Source: Polyangiaceae bacterium
GTDB taxonomy: Bacteria; Myxococcota_A; Polyangia; Polyangiales; Polyangiaceae
Direction of reading: 5' to 3'
DNA: 64,000 nucleotides
Assembly: GCA_013214025.1 (NCBI GenBank)
Contig: JABSRN010000011.1
Location: 81,872-145,871 of the forward strand
The notes beneath the pieces are model-generated. The model was not told where the DNA came from, did not search any database, and was given only the letters and a program-made list of their open reading frames with translations. This document shows, one piece after another, positions 46,015 to 55,100 of this stretch. The position numbers were made by a program, and so were the translations under genes. Each line of letters starts with the position of its first letter. Positions within the stretch are counted from its first letter, which is position 1.

Positions 46015-47330
46015 CAGGGCCATGGCAAATTCGATTGGTTCTTGAGGACAATGTCGGACTTCATCCAACGGATGCGAGCGAAATGAGAGCGCCCTCCTGC
46101 GGGCGGAGCGGCGCGGAGCAAGAAGCGAAAGTCATTTGCTAGGCCGAGCAAGCTGTCAGCGCCCCGAGAGCGCACACCCAGTTCCACTCGCACCATTTGG
46201 ATCTGTTGAGCGGTGGCGCCGGGTTGCGGCACGATGGCCGCCCCGGGGGCGCGGGTAAACGGCGTCAGCCGCAGATCGACGGCGTACTCCGTGATGATCT
46301 CTCGGGTTTCATCGGTGTCGGGATCGTTGGCGACTTTGTACTCTGCGCCGCCATCGTCGAGGTAATAGGCCAGGCGGATCAAGTCCGTTCGATCAAATCC
46401 GTCCCTGGAATTGTAGGGCTGCTGGTTTTTGAAGGCCGGGTTGTTCAAGTGAGCCGGCAGGCCCGGGGCGGGCGGCGAGACGTTGTCCAAGGAGCCGATT
46501 TCGTAGCTGATGCGGTCCACCACGTTGGCCGTCCAAGTGTCGCCCTCGGAGAGCGCGCAGGGGGTGAGGGGATCCACGGGGCGATAAGTGATAGTCGGAT
46601 TGGTGGTGCTCACCGAAACGAAGGGGTTGGCGGCGGGGTCGCCTGGCTGCGCGTCGAATCCGGTGATTCGCCCAAAGTGTTGGCGCCCCGCATCGTCTAC
46701 GATTCGAAGCACTCTACCTGGCAAGAAGATGCCTTCGAGGGGCTCATACGACGCGAGGTCGCCGGAGTCGGGCCCCAAAGTGCGGTCGATGGCTGCGGAG
46801 TTGGGATCGAGATAGACTCGGAGTACTCCGCTCTCGAGAAGGACCCGGTCTACGGCATATTTTTCGATTGAGCCAAAGCTGCCAGTGAGCGTCACCCGTT
46901 GGGGGGTAAAGCCGTTGAGTACCTGAAGGTTATAGGTGTTGATGGGGGTACCAATCTGGATGCCCTGCAGCTGGGTGCTGCCGGTCGCCCAGCCGCTGCC
47001 GGTACGGCATACGCTAGGGTCGAGTGCGTAGTTGGGTGTGGTCAGGAAGGACGCTCGACTGATGTCGGACTGCAGGCGCTCGAAACCCACCATCGCTGCC
47101 AGAGTGGCGTTGGCCAAGCGAGTTTCGCGGTGATAAAAATGTGTGGCGCCCTTGGCCATGGCGAACACCGCTGTGGCCACAAAGATGCCGGCGGCGATGG
47201 CTGCCATCAGCTCGATCATGGTAAAGCCGCGGGAGGCTTCCCGGAGACGGTGGCGGCGCTCGATGCTCCGGGGTCGGCATGCCCGGGCGTCGCAAAACCG
47301 GGCGTCACAAAACCGGGCGTCGCAGCTCAT
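46014..47330 (-). CDS. pilW: PilW-type minor pilin with repeat-bearing leader
   Basis: The 438-residue prepilin has a cleavage and helix motif EASRG|FTMIELMAAIAAG, with Glu at position +5 as required for assembly. Residues 36-60 form the N-terminal helix, and the C-terminal part is beta-rich, as in PilW. The leader is unusually long, 35 residues, and begins with tandem CDARF copies encoded by a 15-bp repeat. The start overlaps the upstream stop in an ATGA arrangement. Prepilin peptidase should still cut after Gly35. The function as part of the priming complex is inferred from order and motif. Confidence 0.82.
   Translation of the reverse strand: MSCDARFCDARFCDARACRPRSIERRHRLREASRGFTMIELMAAIAAGIFVATAVFAMAKGATHFYHRETRLANATLAAMVGFERLQSDISRASFLTTPNYALDPSVCRTGSGWATGSTQLQGIQIGTPINTYNLQVLNGFTPQRVTLTGSFGSIEKYAVDRVLLESGVLRVYLDPNSAAIDRTLGPDSGDLASYEPLEGIFLPGRVLRIVDDAGRQHFGRITGFDAQPGDPAANPFVSVSTTNPTITYRPVDPLTPCALSEGDTWTANVVDRISYEIGSLDNVSPPAPGLPAHLNNPAFKNQQPYNSRDGFDRTDLIRLAYYLDDGGAEYKVANDPDTDETREIITEYAVDLRLTPFTRAPGAAIVPQPGATAQQIQMVRVELGVRSRGADSLLGLANDFRFLLRAAPPAGGRSHFARIRWMKSDIVLKNQSNLPWP
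47283..47324 (-). repeat. 15-bp tandem repeat in the pilW leader
   Basis: Two and four-fifths copies of a 15-bp unit (plus-strand CCGGGCGTCGCAAAA with one change) encode CDARF-CDARF-CDAR at residues 3-16 of PilW. The period is in frame, so copy-number change would lengthen or shorten only the leader. Confidence 0.85.
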
Positions 47331-47980
47331 TGCAATTGCCTCGCAATCGCTGAGGTCAGTCGCACGATGTGGTGTCCACTCTCGGCGTCGGGGGCGTTTT
47401 CCAAGCCGCAATAGCCGACGGCGTCTAGTGGGTCGGCGTTGCCCACGCTGGTGGCAAAATCGTTTCGTCGCCAATACGCCCGCACCTCTGCGCGCATCAA
47501 GATTAGGTTGCCGTTTTCAACGGGCGGCGGATCGTTGGGCTGTATGGGTAACACCATCATGGGGTTGACCCGATAGTTGATACAATAAACGCTGCCAGCA
47601 CTGGTTCCGACCAACCGATCACCGAGGGCATCGTAGGAAATGACGCCTGTGTTTGAGTCGAAGGTTAGCCAAGGCCCTGGATTCACGTCGGTCACATTCG
47701 TTAGGTACACTGTATTGCTCAGAAGAGATTGGGCGTCCCAAGCCAGGGAATCAGCGATGAGCATCTCCATGGCGCTCTGGGCGATTCGATTCGCCATCGC
47801 CAGGTTCTTGGCATGGCGGTTCGAATCCACGCTGATGCGCTGCATGCTGACGATGCCCACCAACCCAATCAGCATGATGCCAATGGCCAGCATCACTTCG
47901 ATCAACGTAAAGCCGCGGCTGCGGCACCGTCGGCCAGAGTACAGTGGCGGGGACGGTCGGGATTGTGTGTCGCGCATCAT
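47327..47980 (-). CDS. pilV: PilV-type minor pilin
   Basis: The 217-residue prepilin has the motif RSRG|FTLIEVMLAIGIMLIG after a 23-residue basic leader, then VGIVSMQRISVDSNRHAKNLA and MANRIAQSAMEMLI, the typical PilV start. It begins at ATG 47980, two bases after the gspH/fimT stop, and its own stop TGA overlaps the pilW start. The remainder is a small beta domain. It acts in the minor pilin priming complex. Confidence 0.85.
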   Translation of the reverse strand: MMRDTQSRPSPPLYSGRRCRSRGFTLIEVMLAIGIMLIGLVGIVSMQRISVDSNRHAKNLAMANRIAQSAMEMLIADSLAWDAQSLLSNTVYLTNVTDVNPGPWLTFDSNTGVISYDALGDRLVGTSAGSVYCINYRVNPMMVLPIQPNDPPPVENGNLILMRAEVRAYWRRNDFATSVGNADPLDAVGYCGLENAPDAESGHHIVRLTSAIARQLQ

Positions 47981-47982
47981 GC

Positions 47983-48597
47983 TCAGAAGTGGAATCGGGT
48001 GGTACCGGTGGGCAATACGATGACACGTCGAACCTGCTGTCCGGCGACGTGTTTGATGTGGAAGATGGGTGATTGTTTCAGCGGTTCCATAGGGTCGCCG
48101 GCGAGGGCGTCGTAACGCTGGAAGGTCCGCCCGGTGGGGGTGAAGCAAATTTCGACGGACTTTTGCGTCAGGGCATCGAGGGGGCTTGCGAAGCCGCTAA
48201 CAGACATCGTGAGATTGTCATCCATTCCGTAGCTCCCCACCGTTCTCATTCCGGTATCCCAATTGCCGCGTAGGCAACTATTAGTCGGTATCAGGCAGGT
48301 GCCGGAGGGCTCACCCTGGGCGACGGTTTCCGAGATGGTGAGTTGTCCAGTGCCGGTATTGATGAGAACCCTGACCGCAGCCCCACGCCCCATGGCGCGC
48401 ATTTTGGCGCCCTGGATACGCTGGGCGAACGCGCCGGCAAATCGGCGGGCGTTGTGGTCCTGCATCTGTTTCACACCGCCGGGCACGGCTAGCATCGAGA
48501 CCACCCCGACAAGCGCGACGACGGTCATCAGTTCAATTAGGGTGAAGCCGCGCTGGCTGGACGGCTGGCGGGTGGGGGGACGGCGGATGAATGACAC
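47983..48597 (-). CDS. fimT: GspH/FimT-type minor pilin
   Basis: The 204-residue prepilin begins SSQRG|FTLIELMTVVALVGV, with the cleavage Gly and Glu5 present. KQMQDHNARRFAGAFAQRIQ follows, the GspH/FimT pattern. A GTG start at 48597 is preferred over an earlier one at 48669, because the leader then has a normal length of 17 residues. It is the first gene of the minor pilin set; order in transcription is fimT-pilV-pilW-pilX-pilY1. No pilE-type major pilin is present in this window. Confidence 0.82.
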   Translation of the reverse strand: MSFIRRPPTRQPSSQRGFTLIELMTVVALVGVVSMLAVPGGVKQMQDHNARRFAGAFAQRIQGAKMRAMGRGAAVRVLINTGTGQLTISETVAQGEPSGTCLIPTNSCLRGNWDTGMRTVGSYGMDDNLTMSVSGFASPLDALTQKSVEICFTPTGRTFQRYDALAGDPMEPLKQSPIFHIKHVAGQQVRRVIVLPTGTTRFHF

Positions 48598-49082
48598 TGG
48601 CAAGGGACTGCTTGGCTGGAGATGGGTTCCGCGGGGGGCCGGGAGACGGAACTGAGTGCCCCCGTGCACAGGGTGCTCTGGAAGTACCTAGAGCAAGGGC
48701 TGTGCCCGTTTTGAGTATCCCATACCTGCGTTTTTTCAGGCAATTTCAGCTCATGGTCGGGGCGGGCTCAGCAACCTTTGCGGCGATGTGAAAAGTTTGC
48801 GTACCAGGCAGCCCTCTGGGAGCCGTCGGCCGCACCCCGCGAGGGGTCCCGAAACCGTTCGCGGGCGCTCCGGTGCGTATATAAGCTCGGGTGTATAAAG
48901 GTAAGCAATTCACACACCTAGAGCGCTTGAGCGACCACCCCCAAATGCCCCCAACCCGGTCTATCCGCCATCCGGCAGGCCGACGGATCTCGGCGGTGTC
49001 CAGTTCGACCCGCCACTCCCAGTGCTGGAGGCGCAAGCCCCCGGTACTAGGCGGCGCCGCCCAGGGCGGTTACTGAAACGTC
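48598..49082. other. Intergenic region before the minor pilin operon
   Basis: This 485-bp gap separates divergent genes and probably holds the promoter of the long minus-strand run. AT-rich stretches near 48875-48905 (for example GTATATAAGC) could serve it, but I cannot place boxes with confidence. No gene is supported. Confidence 0.4.
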
Positions 49083-50216
49083 TTGCCCGTGCCCAGCTCA
49101 TCCGTGCCCAGCTCAGCCCTCCCCGGCTCAGCCATTTGGTGCTCGATTGGCGTTCTTGCGCTCGGCATCGCTTGTCGGGGCAACACGGAGCCCGAACCCG
49201 GGGCGGTCCCGCCACCCATCGCGAGCGCTGCCGGCGACGTTTGCGCGAGCGGCGGAGGCGAAGTCAGCGACACGGAAACCCAAGCGTACTTTCCGCGAAC
49301 GGTCGCCAGCTTTTGTATCGATCGCAATTACGACACGCGGGTGTACGGAGCCGGGGCCCGCTGGAATCTGGACGATGTATGCCTGCAGCTCCTGAACGGC
49401 GAGTGCGAGAGTTACAAAGCGCACGGGCTGCGACGAGTGGTGAACGTGCGATATGTCGCCGGCCAATCCGCGGACACCGTTGATGTTCGGCTTTCCAAAT
49501 TTTCATCAACCGAAGGCGCGTTCGCATTTTTCAGCAAGCGGGTCACCGCGTCCTCGGATCCAGCTCTAACCACGGTTCGAAAGATGAGCGTTGCCGGAGC
49601 GGGCGCCCTCGGGAGCGGTATCGCCTACCTGTGGCGCGAAAAATACCTCGTCGAGCTGCGCTACGACAGCATCGCCGAAACCCCTGCAGCAATTGTAAAA
49701 CTGTCGGATGCAGCGTTGCCGAAAATTGCCTCGCGTATCGCGGACGCCCTGCCGCCGGGCGTCGGGCTGCCGGCATCGGTCCGTGCTTTACCGGCTGAGG
49801 AACGTATCGATCTCGGGGTTGTCTATCGCACCGACGGTCTCTTCGGACTGCAAGGTTCCGGCGGAGGCGCCGAGGGTTATTACCGGGTTGGAAAGAAACG
49901 CTATCGAGTGGTGGCCATAGCTCGCCAAGATGAGGATTCTGCCAAGGACGTCATCAACACGATCAAGCGGGAGTTTCGGGCAAAATCCCCGAAAAATTCC
50001 CCATTCCCTGTGCTGCGGTTCCGCCTCGGCGGGGGCGATCAGCCGTTCGTAGAATGGGCCATCTCCAGGCGGCGATCTGTGGTCTTTGCAGTGGGGGACG
50101 AAAGCTACGCTTTGCAAGCCGGCATGTCCCAGCCCGATCGCGAGCAGGCCAGCATCGATTGGCGAGAAAAGCTCCGCCGGCTTCGACCGCTGCTGGAAGG
50201 GTCGACGGATCCCTGA
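49083..50216 (+). CDS. Lipoprotein of unknown function, DUF6599-like
   Basis: The 377-residue protein has a short uncharged leader ending LGIACRGN, a good lipobox with Cys about residue 31. The mature protein, YFPRTVASFCIDRNYDTRV, then SADTVDVRLSKFSSTEGAF and AFFSKRVTASSD, recalls DUF6599-type repeats; the second copy lies around residues 240-330. This assignment is from memory and is weak. The first ten codons contain a 15-bp tandem duplication (49088-49117) encoding VPSSSVPSSA. The start TTG 49083 is the first one after an in-frame stop; GTG 49089 is also possible. The next gene starts at once. Confidence 0.55.
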   Translation: MPVPSSSVPSSALPGSAIWCSIGVLALGIACRGNTEPEPGAVPPPIASAAGDVCASGGGEVSDTETQAYFPRTVASFCIDRNYDTRVYGAGARWNLDDVCLQLLNGECESYKAHGLRRVVNVRYVAGQSADTVDVRLSKFSSTEGAFAFFSKRVTASSDPALTTVRKMSVAGAGALGSGIAYLWREKYLVELRYDSIAETPAAIVKLSDAALPKIASRIADALPPGVGLPASVRALPAEERIDLGVVYRTDGLFGLQGSGGGAEGYYRVGKKRYRVVAIARQDEDSAKDVINTIKREFRAKSPKNSPFPVLRFRLGGGDQPFVEWAISRRRSVVFAVGDESYALQAGMSQPDREQASIDWREKLRRLRPLLEGSTDP

Positions 50217-50217
50217 G

Positions 50218-51399
50218 ATGCTGGCGCCACTCCGGCGCTGTGACAGACTGACTCCAGTGGCACTCACCGAGGACCAATGTTTGTTGCGGGACACCATCCG
50301 TGATTTTTGCGCGCGAGAAATCGCGCCCCATTGCGCCGCCTGGGACGAAGAAGAGCGTTTTCCCCAGGAGCTGATGCCCCGCTTGGCGGAACTCGGCCTG
50401 ATGGGCATTCGCATCCCTGAAGAATACGGCGGCTCAGCCCTAGGCACCGTCGAGTACGCCCTGGCCGTGGAACAGATCGCCCGCACCTGCGGCTCCGTCG
50501 CCCTAACGGTAGCGAGCCACAACGGTTTGGGCACCGGGCACATTCTCAGCTGTGGAACCAAAGCGCAAAAAGCGCGCTACCTCCCCCCCGCGGCTAGCGC
50601 GCAGTGGTTGGCAGCCTGGGCCCTGACCGAGCCGGGCTCTGGCTCCGATAGCGCAGCACTGAGTACAAGAGCCCGTCGCGACGGAGACGACTGGGTGTTG
50701 AGCGGCAGCAAGACCTTCATCACCCAGGGCTCAGTATGCGGTTTTTGCGTTGTATTGGCGCGGACCGATCCCGATGTATCGGCGGCCAAAGGCATCACGG
50801 CGTTTATTGTAGACGCCGGTACGCCAGGCTTTTCCGTCTCGTCGCATCTCAAGAAGTACGGTTGCCGGGCCAGCGATACCGCCGAGCTACACTTCGACGA
50901 CGTGCGCCTCTCGGACGAGCAGCGTCTCGGCGAGGCGAATGCTGGTTTCATCGACACCATGCGCATTCTCGATCGGGGGCGGATCTCCATCGGAGCCATG
51001 GCGATCGGTCTGGGTCGAGGGGCGATCGCCTACGCGGTCGGCTACGCGAAGCAGCGCAAAACCTTCGGAGTGCCCATCGGTCAACACGCGGCAGTGGGGG
51101 ACCAACTCGCCCAAGCCCAGGTAGAGCTCGATGCTGGCGCGCGTATGATTTATCGAGCCGCCGAGTTAGCCGATGACGGCGAGCCCTACGCAATGGACGC
51201 CGCCATGGCGAAGCTGTTCGCGAGCGAAGCCGGCACCCGAGCCTGCAACGTGGCGATGCAAGTGTTAGGCGGCCACGGCTACATGCGCGAACACCCAGTG
51301 GAGCGTTACCTCCGCGACGTAAAGCTGTGTGAGATCGGCGAAGGCACTAGCGAGATCCAGCGCCTGGTCATCGCCAAACACTTGCTCGCCACCGGCTAG
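50218..51399 (+). CDS. Acyl-CoA dehydrogenase
   Basis: The 393-residue flavoenzyme introduces an alpha-beta double bond into acyl-CoA. Family markers are ALTEDQCLLRDTIRDFCARE, GIRIPEEYGGSALG, AWALTEPGSGSDSAAL (FAD-binding signature), GSKTFITQG and the C-terminal QVLGGHGYMREHPVERYL with IGEGTSEIQRLVI, where the Glu of GEGTSE is the catalytic base position. The substrate chain length is not predictable. ATG 50218 starts two bases after the upstream stop; GTG 50257 would match the family N-terminus more closely. No electron-transfer flavoprotein genes are nearby. Confidence 0.93.
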   Translation: MLAPLRRCDRLTPVALTEDQCLLRDTIRDFCAREIAPHCAAWDEEERFPQELMPRLAELGLMGIRIPEEYGGSALGTVEYALAVEQIARTCGSVALTVASHNGLGTGHILSCGTKAQKARYLPPAASAQWLAAWALTEPGSGSDSAALSTRARRDGDDWVLSGSKTFITQGSVCGFCVVLARTDPDVSAAKGITAFIVDAGTPGFSVSSHLKKYGCRASDTAELHFDDVRLSDEQRLGEANAGFIDTMRILDRGRISIGAMAIGLGRGAIAYAVGYAKQRKTFGVPIGQHAAVGDQLAQAQVELDAGARMIYRAAELADDGEPYAMDAAMAKLFASEAGTRACNVAMQVLGGHGYMREHPVERYLRDVKLCEIGEGTSEIQRLVIAKHLLATG

Positions 51400-51905
51400 C
51401 CTAGCGCCAAAGCAGTTATCGCGACTAGCCGCGCGGCAGGGAGGAGTCGGGTCTAGCTTGCTACGAGCGACCACAACTGATGAGCTCTTGTTCGGATCAA
51501 GGCTACGGGGTCGCAGCGTCGTTTGTGCAGTGTGGTGTCGGAGTCCTTACCCGAATCTGACTCAGCTCGACCATCGCTCAGCATTGCTGCCAGAGCGTTA
51601 TGCGACTCTGGAGCGAATACGTCCGTTGTGTTTCGGAAATAGTGCGTAGTCAGAAGTGCTAAAATCCTAGGAGAAATGCCCGCTTTTAGGCCGAGTGCTC
51701 AACGCTTTGTCGGGGGAACTACGGACTAGGATTGGGGGGGCTATGCCCCGTCACGGGTGCGTTCCAAGTTCGTTGAATTTACGAATTGTAGATCGACGTT
51801 CCGTTTGTTATCTGGGAGCGACATCGAGCGTTAGTTCCCCGCTAATTCTCCTACATGCCGCCGCGGCTAGCGGGCGGCGCAGTGCCGTTGCGACCTGATC
51901 AACCT
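51400..51905. other. Intergenic region before the giant RHS gene
   Basis: This 506-bp stretch has no gene, hairpin or repeat that I can support. It likely contains the promoter of the giant gene. A TTGACG/TATAAT-like pair is not obvious. Confidence 0.4.
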
Positions 51906-52121
51906 ATGCTGAATCGTCTATTTTCCTCCCTTGAACGTACAACAGAACGCCCGAGCCTGGCTTGCCGGTCTGTTCTAGCCCTAGTGGCTGTTGGTCTTGC
52001 AGCTTGCTCGACCCCATCGGAGCCAGAGCCTGATGCCGCGGAAAGCTCGGTGCTCAAGTGCAGCAGCGGGTCAGCAGCTCGACCACAGCTCCTTCGGGGT
52101 ACCCAGCGGAAGTCATCGTAG
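51906..52121 (+). CDS. Lipoprotein signal-peptide fragment in frame 0, upstream of the giant RHS protein
   Basis: This 71-codon frame begins with a textbook lipoprotein signal: basic start LNRLFSSLERTTERPSLACR, hydrophobic VLALVAVGLAAC with lipobox Cys, then the acidic linker SEPEPDAAESS. It ends at a TAG at 52119-52121. The giant protein lies in another frame and has no signal peptide of its own. The two overlap at 52058-52121. The natural reading is one protein interrupted by a one-base shift somewhere in 52034-52118, either a real mutation, a sequence error or recoding. On its own this peptide is unlikely to be functional. Confidence 0.6.
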   Translation: MLNRLFSSLERTTERPSLACRSVLALVAVGLAACSTPSEPEPDAAESSVLKCSSGSAARPQLLRGTQRKSS

Positions 52122-55100
52122 CGACCAATTCGATTCGTCTGGAAGAGGAAAGCCAGACAGCCGGAGACGTTGCAGTAACGCACAAGGTTTCGGGCGGGAC
52201 CCTCGGAAACGGCGGGGTAGAGGTCACCCTAAAGAAGAAGGCAAAGCTTACGGGATCCCTGCGTGCCGACACGATCGAAATTGAGGACGACGGGGTCATC
52301 ACGGGGAACGCGTCATTCAACCAGTTGGACAATTCTGGATCTATCGGCGGCACCAAGACTGGCTCCCTGACGTTACCCTTGGTCGTCAGTGTCCCCGAGA
52401 TCCCCGAGGTGTCCGTGGGGTCAAGCGAGCTCAAGCTCGACGAATCGGAGGTGCTAACCCTGGCTCCCGGTAACTACCGAGAGCTGTATATCGAAAAGTC
52501 CGCCACCCTGAAAATGACGGGCGGCACGTACAATTTTCGCTCAGTCGAGCTCAAGGAAGCTGGGCGGCTGGTGTGCGTCACCGAATGTGACGTTCGGGTG
52601 CAGGGCGACTTCAAGTCCGAGAAGGATACGTTCATCGGACCGGCATCTGGATCCGGGCGCTGCTCGGGTGACTTACGCATCACGATTCTCGGCCTGGATG
52701 AAGACGGCAGCGGCGACTTCGGCGATGAGCTCTTGGATCAACACGCCGAACTCGGCTCGTTCAGTACGGTTCTGGCCCGTTTCTTCGTACCCAACGGCCT
52801 GCTTCACCTTACCGAGGGCATGCAAGCGAAGGGCACCTTCGTCGCTGGCAATATCATCGTCGACAAGTTCGTCGTGGTCAGCAAAGGCGTCGGCAGCGCA
52901 GACGACAGCAACCCGTGTACGGCTGACGCCTGTGATGCAGCCGGAAATCTGGTCAACCCCCCGGTGTCCTCAGGAACCGCCTGCCTCGACGCGGATGTCT
53001 GCAACGGCTCGGAAATTTGTGACGGGGCGGGGACCTGCGCTGCGGGAACGCCCCTGGTTGTCGATGATGAGAACGCTTGTACGTCGGATGCTTGCGATGC
53101 CGTGACAGGCGTTAGCCACGAGGCTGAAGCAGCCGGCGTGGCATGCGCCGACGACGACGTGTGTAACGGCGCGGAAACCTGCGACGGCGCGAGCGTATGC
53201 GTTGCTGGCGATCCATTGGATTCCGACGACGGCAACGTTTGCACTGCGGACAGTTGTGACGCCGTAGAGGGTGTTCAGAACCTTCCCGTATCAGCCGGGA
53301 CAGCTTGCTTGGACGGCGACGTGTGTAACGGCGCAGAAGCCTGTGATGGCGCCGGCAGCTGCGCTGCTGGCACACCGCTCAACCCGGACGACGGCAACGT
53401 ATGTACGGCCGATAGCTGCGATGCGAGCGCTGGCGTTATCAACACGCCGACGCCCGGCGCGAGTTGCGCCGACGCTGACGTGTGTAACGGCGCTGAGCTG
53501 TGCGACGCGGCTGGCAGTTGCGCTGCGGGCACCCCGCTCAACCCGGATGACGGCAACGTATGTACGACGGACGTCTGCGACCCGGTAGCGGGTGTCATGA
53601 GTACGCCGACCCCCGGCGTGAGTTGTGCCGACAGTGACGTTTGCAACGGCGCGGAGGTGTGCGACGAGGCTGGCAGCTGTGCGGCGGGCACTCCGCTGAA
53701 TCCCGATGATGGCAACGTCTGCACCAGCGACAGCTGCGAGCCGAGCACGGGGGTCGTTAACACGCCCACCGCGGGTGTGAGTTGTGCTGACGGTGACGCC
53801 TGCAATGGCGCGGAGATGTGTAACGCCGCGGGCAGTTGCGCTGCGGGTACACCGCTGAATCCCGACGATGGCAATGTTTGCACAACCGACAGCTGTCACC
53901 CCAGCACCGGCGTGACCAACACCCCGGCACCAGGCGCGAGCTGTGGTGATGGCGACGTCTGCAACGGCGCAGAAGTGTGCAACGGGGAGGGGGAGTGCCA
54001 GTCCGGCGAGGCGCCGTCCGTGGATGACGGCTCGGATTGTACCGCCGACAGCTGCGACCCAATCGCGGGTGTGGCCCACGAGCTACTAGCTGCCGGCACC
54101 TACTGCGGTGAGGACGGCGAGTGCTCCGCCGACGGCCAGTGCCTGCCTACGGTGCCCGAAGCCTTTTGCGCGGCCCTCTGCACGCTGAATGCCGCCTACT
54201 GTGGTGATGGCTACGAAGGGTGCCTCAGCGAGTGCAACGAACCCGACGCCGCCTGCGAACCGGTCATGGCGGAGTTCATCGAGTGTGCCGGCGGCTCAGC
54301 CGACGAATGGTGCGGGGAGATCAGCGACAGCTGCATCGCCGCTCAAGACGCCACCAACAGCTGCTACGACAATTGTGCGCCCAGCCAGATAGATGACGGC
54401 AACGTCTGCACGATTGATAGCTGCGATCCCGTATTCGGCGCCGTCCATGCAGCCGTCCCCGCCGGAACGCCCTGTGGCGAATCCGCCCAGTGCTCTGCGG
54501 AAGGCCAATGCCTACCGGACCTGCCCGAAGGTTTCTGCGCCAGCCATTGCACGCTGAATTCGTATCACTGTGGTGAGTCCTACGAAGTGTGCATGAGTGA
54601 GTGCGACGAACCCGACGCCGCCTGCGAGCCGGTGATGGGCGAGTACATCCAGTGCGGCGGCGGTACCGCCTCCGGCTGGTGCGAGGGAGCCTCGGGCTGC
54701 AGCACTGAAAGTGAGGCCGTCAGCACTTGCTACGGCGTCTGCGCCCAGAGCGCCATCGACGACGCCAACGAGTGCACCTTCGATGACTGTGACCCCCTTT
54801 ACGGCCCCACCCACGAGCCAGAGGTCGAAGGCACCCCGTGCGGGGAGCTCGGCGAGTGCACGGGCCAGGGCACCTGCCAGCCGGACATCCCCGAGGGTTT
54901 CTGCGCGAGCTATTGCACCCTCAACTCCGCTTACTGCGGAGATGACTACGCCGGCTGCCTAGACAGCTGCGCGGAGCCGGACGCCGTATGCGAGCCAGTC
55001 ATGGCCGAATACATCGCCTGCGCCGGCGCCACCGCCGAAGGCTGGTGCGGGGGCGACAGCGGCTGCAGCGCCGAGGCGGTCAACACCTGCTACGGGGTCT

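Noticed and set aside
52034..52118. Programmed -1 frameshift signal for the giant RHS gene
   Set aside because: No slippery heptamer in the correct frame and no strong following stem were found, so recoding is possible but unsupported.
53275..54079. Repetitive minus-strand frames opposite the Cys-rich array
   Set aside because: Their periodic sequence is a reflection of the 159-bp coding repeats on the plus strand. The plus frame is continuous and carries meaningful cysteines.
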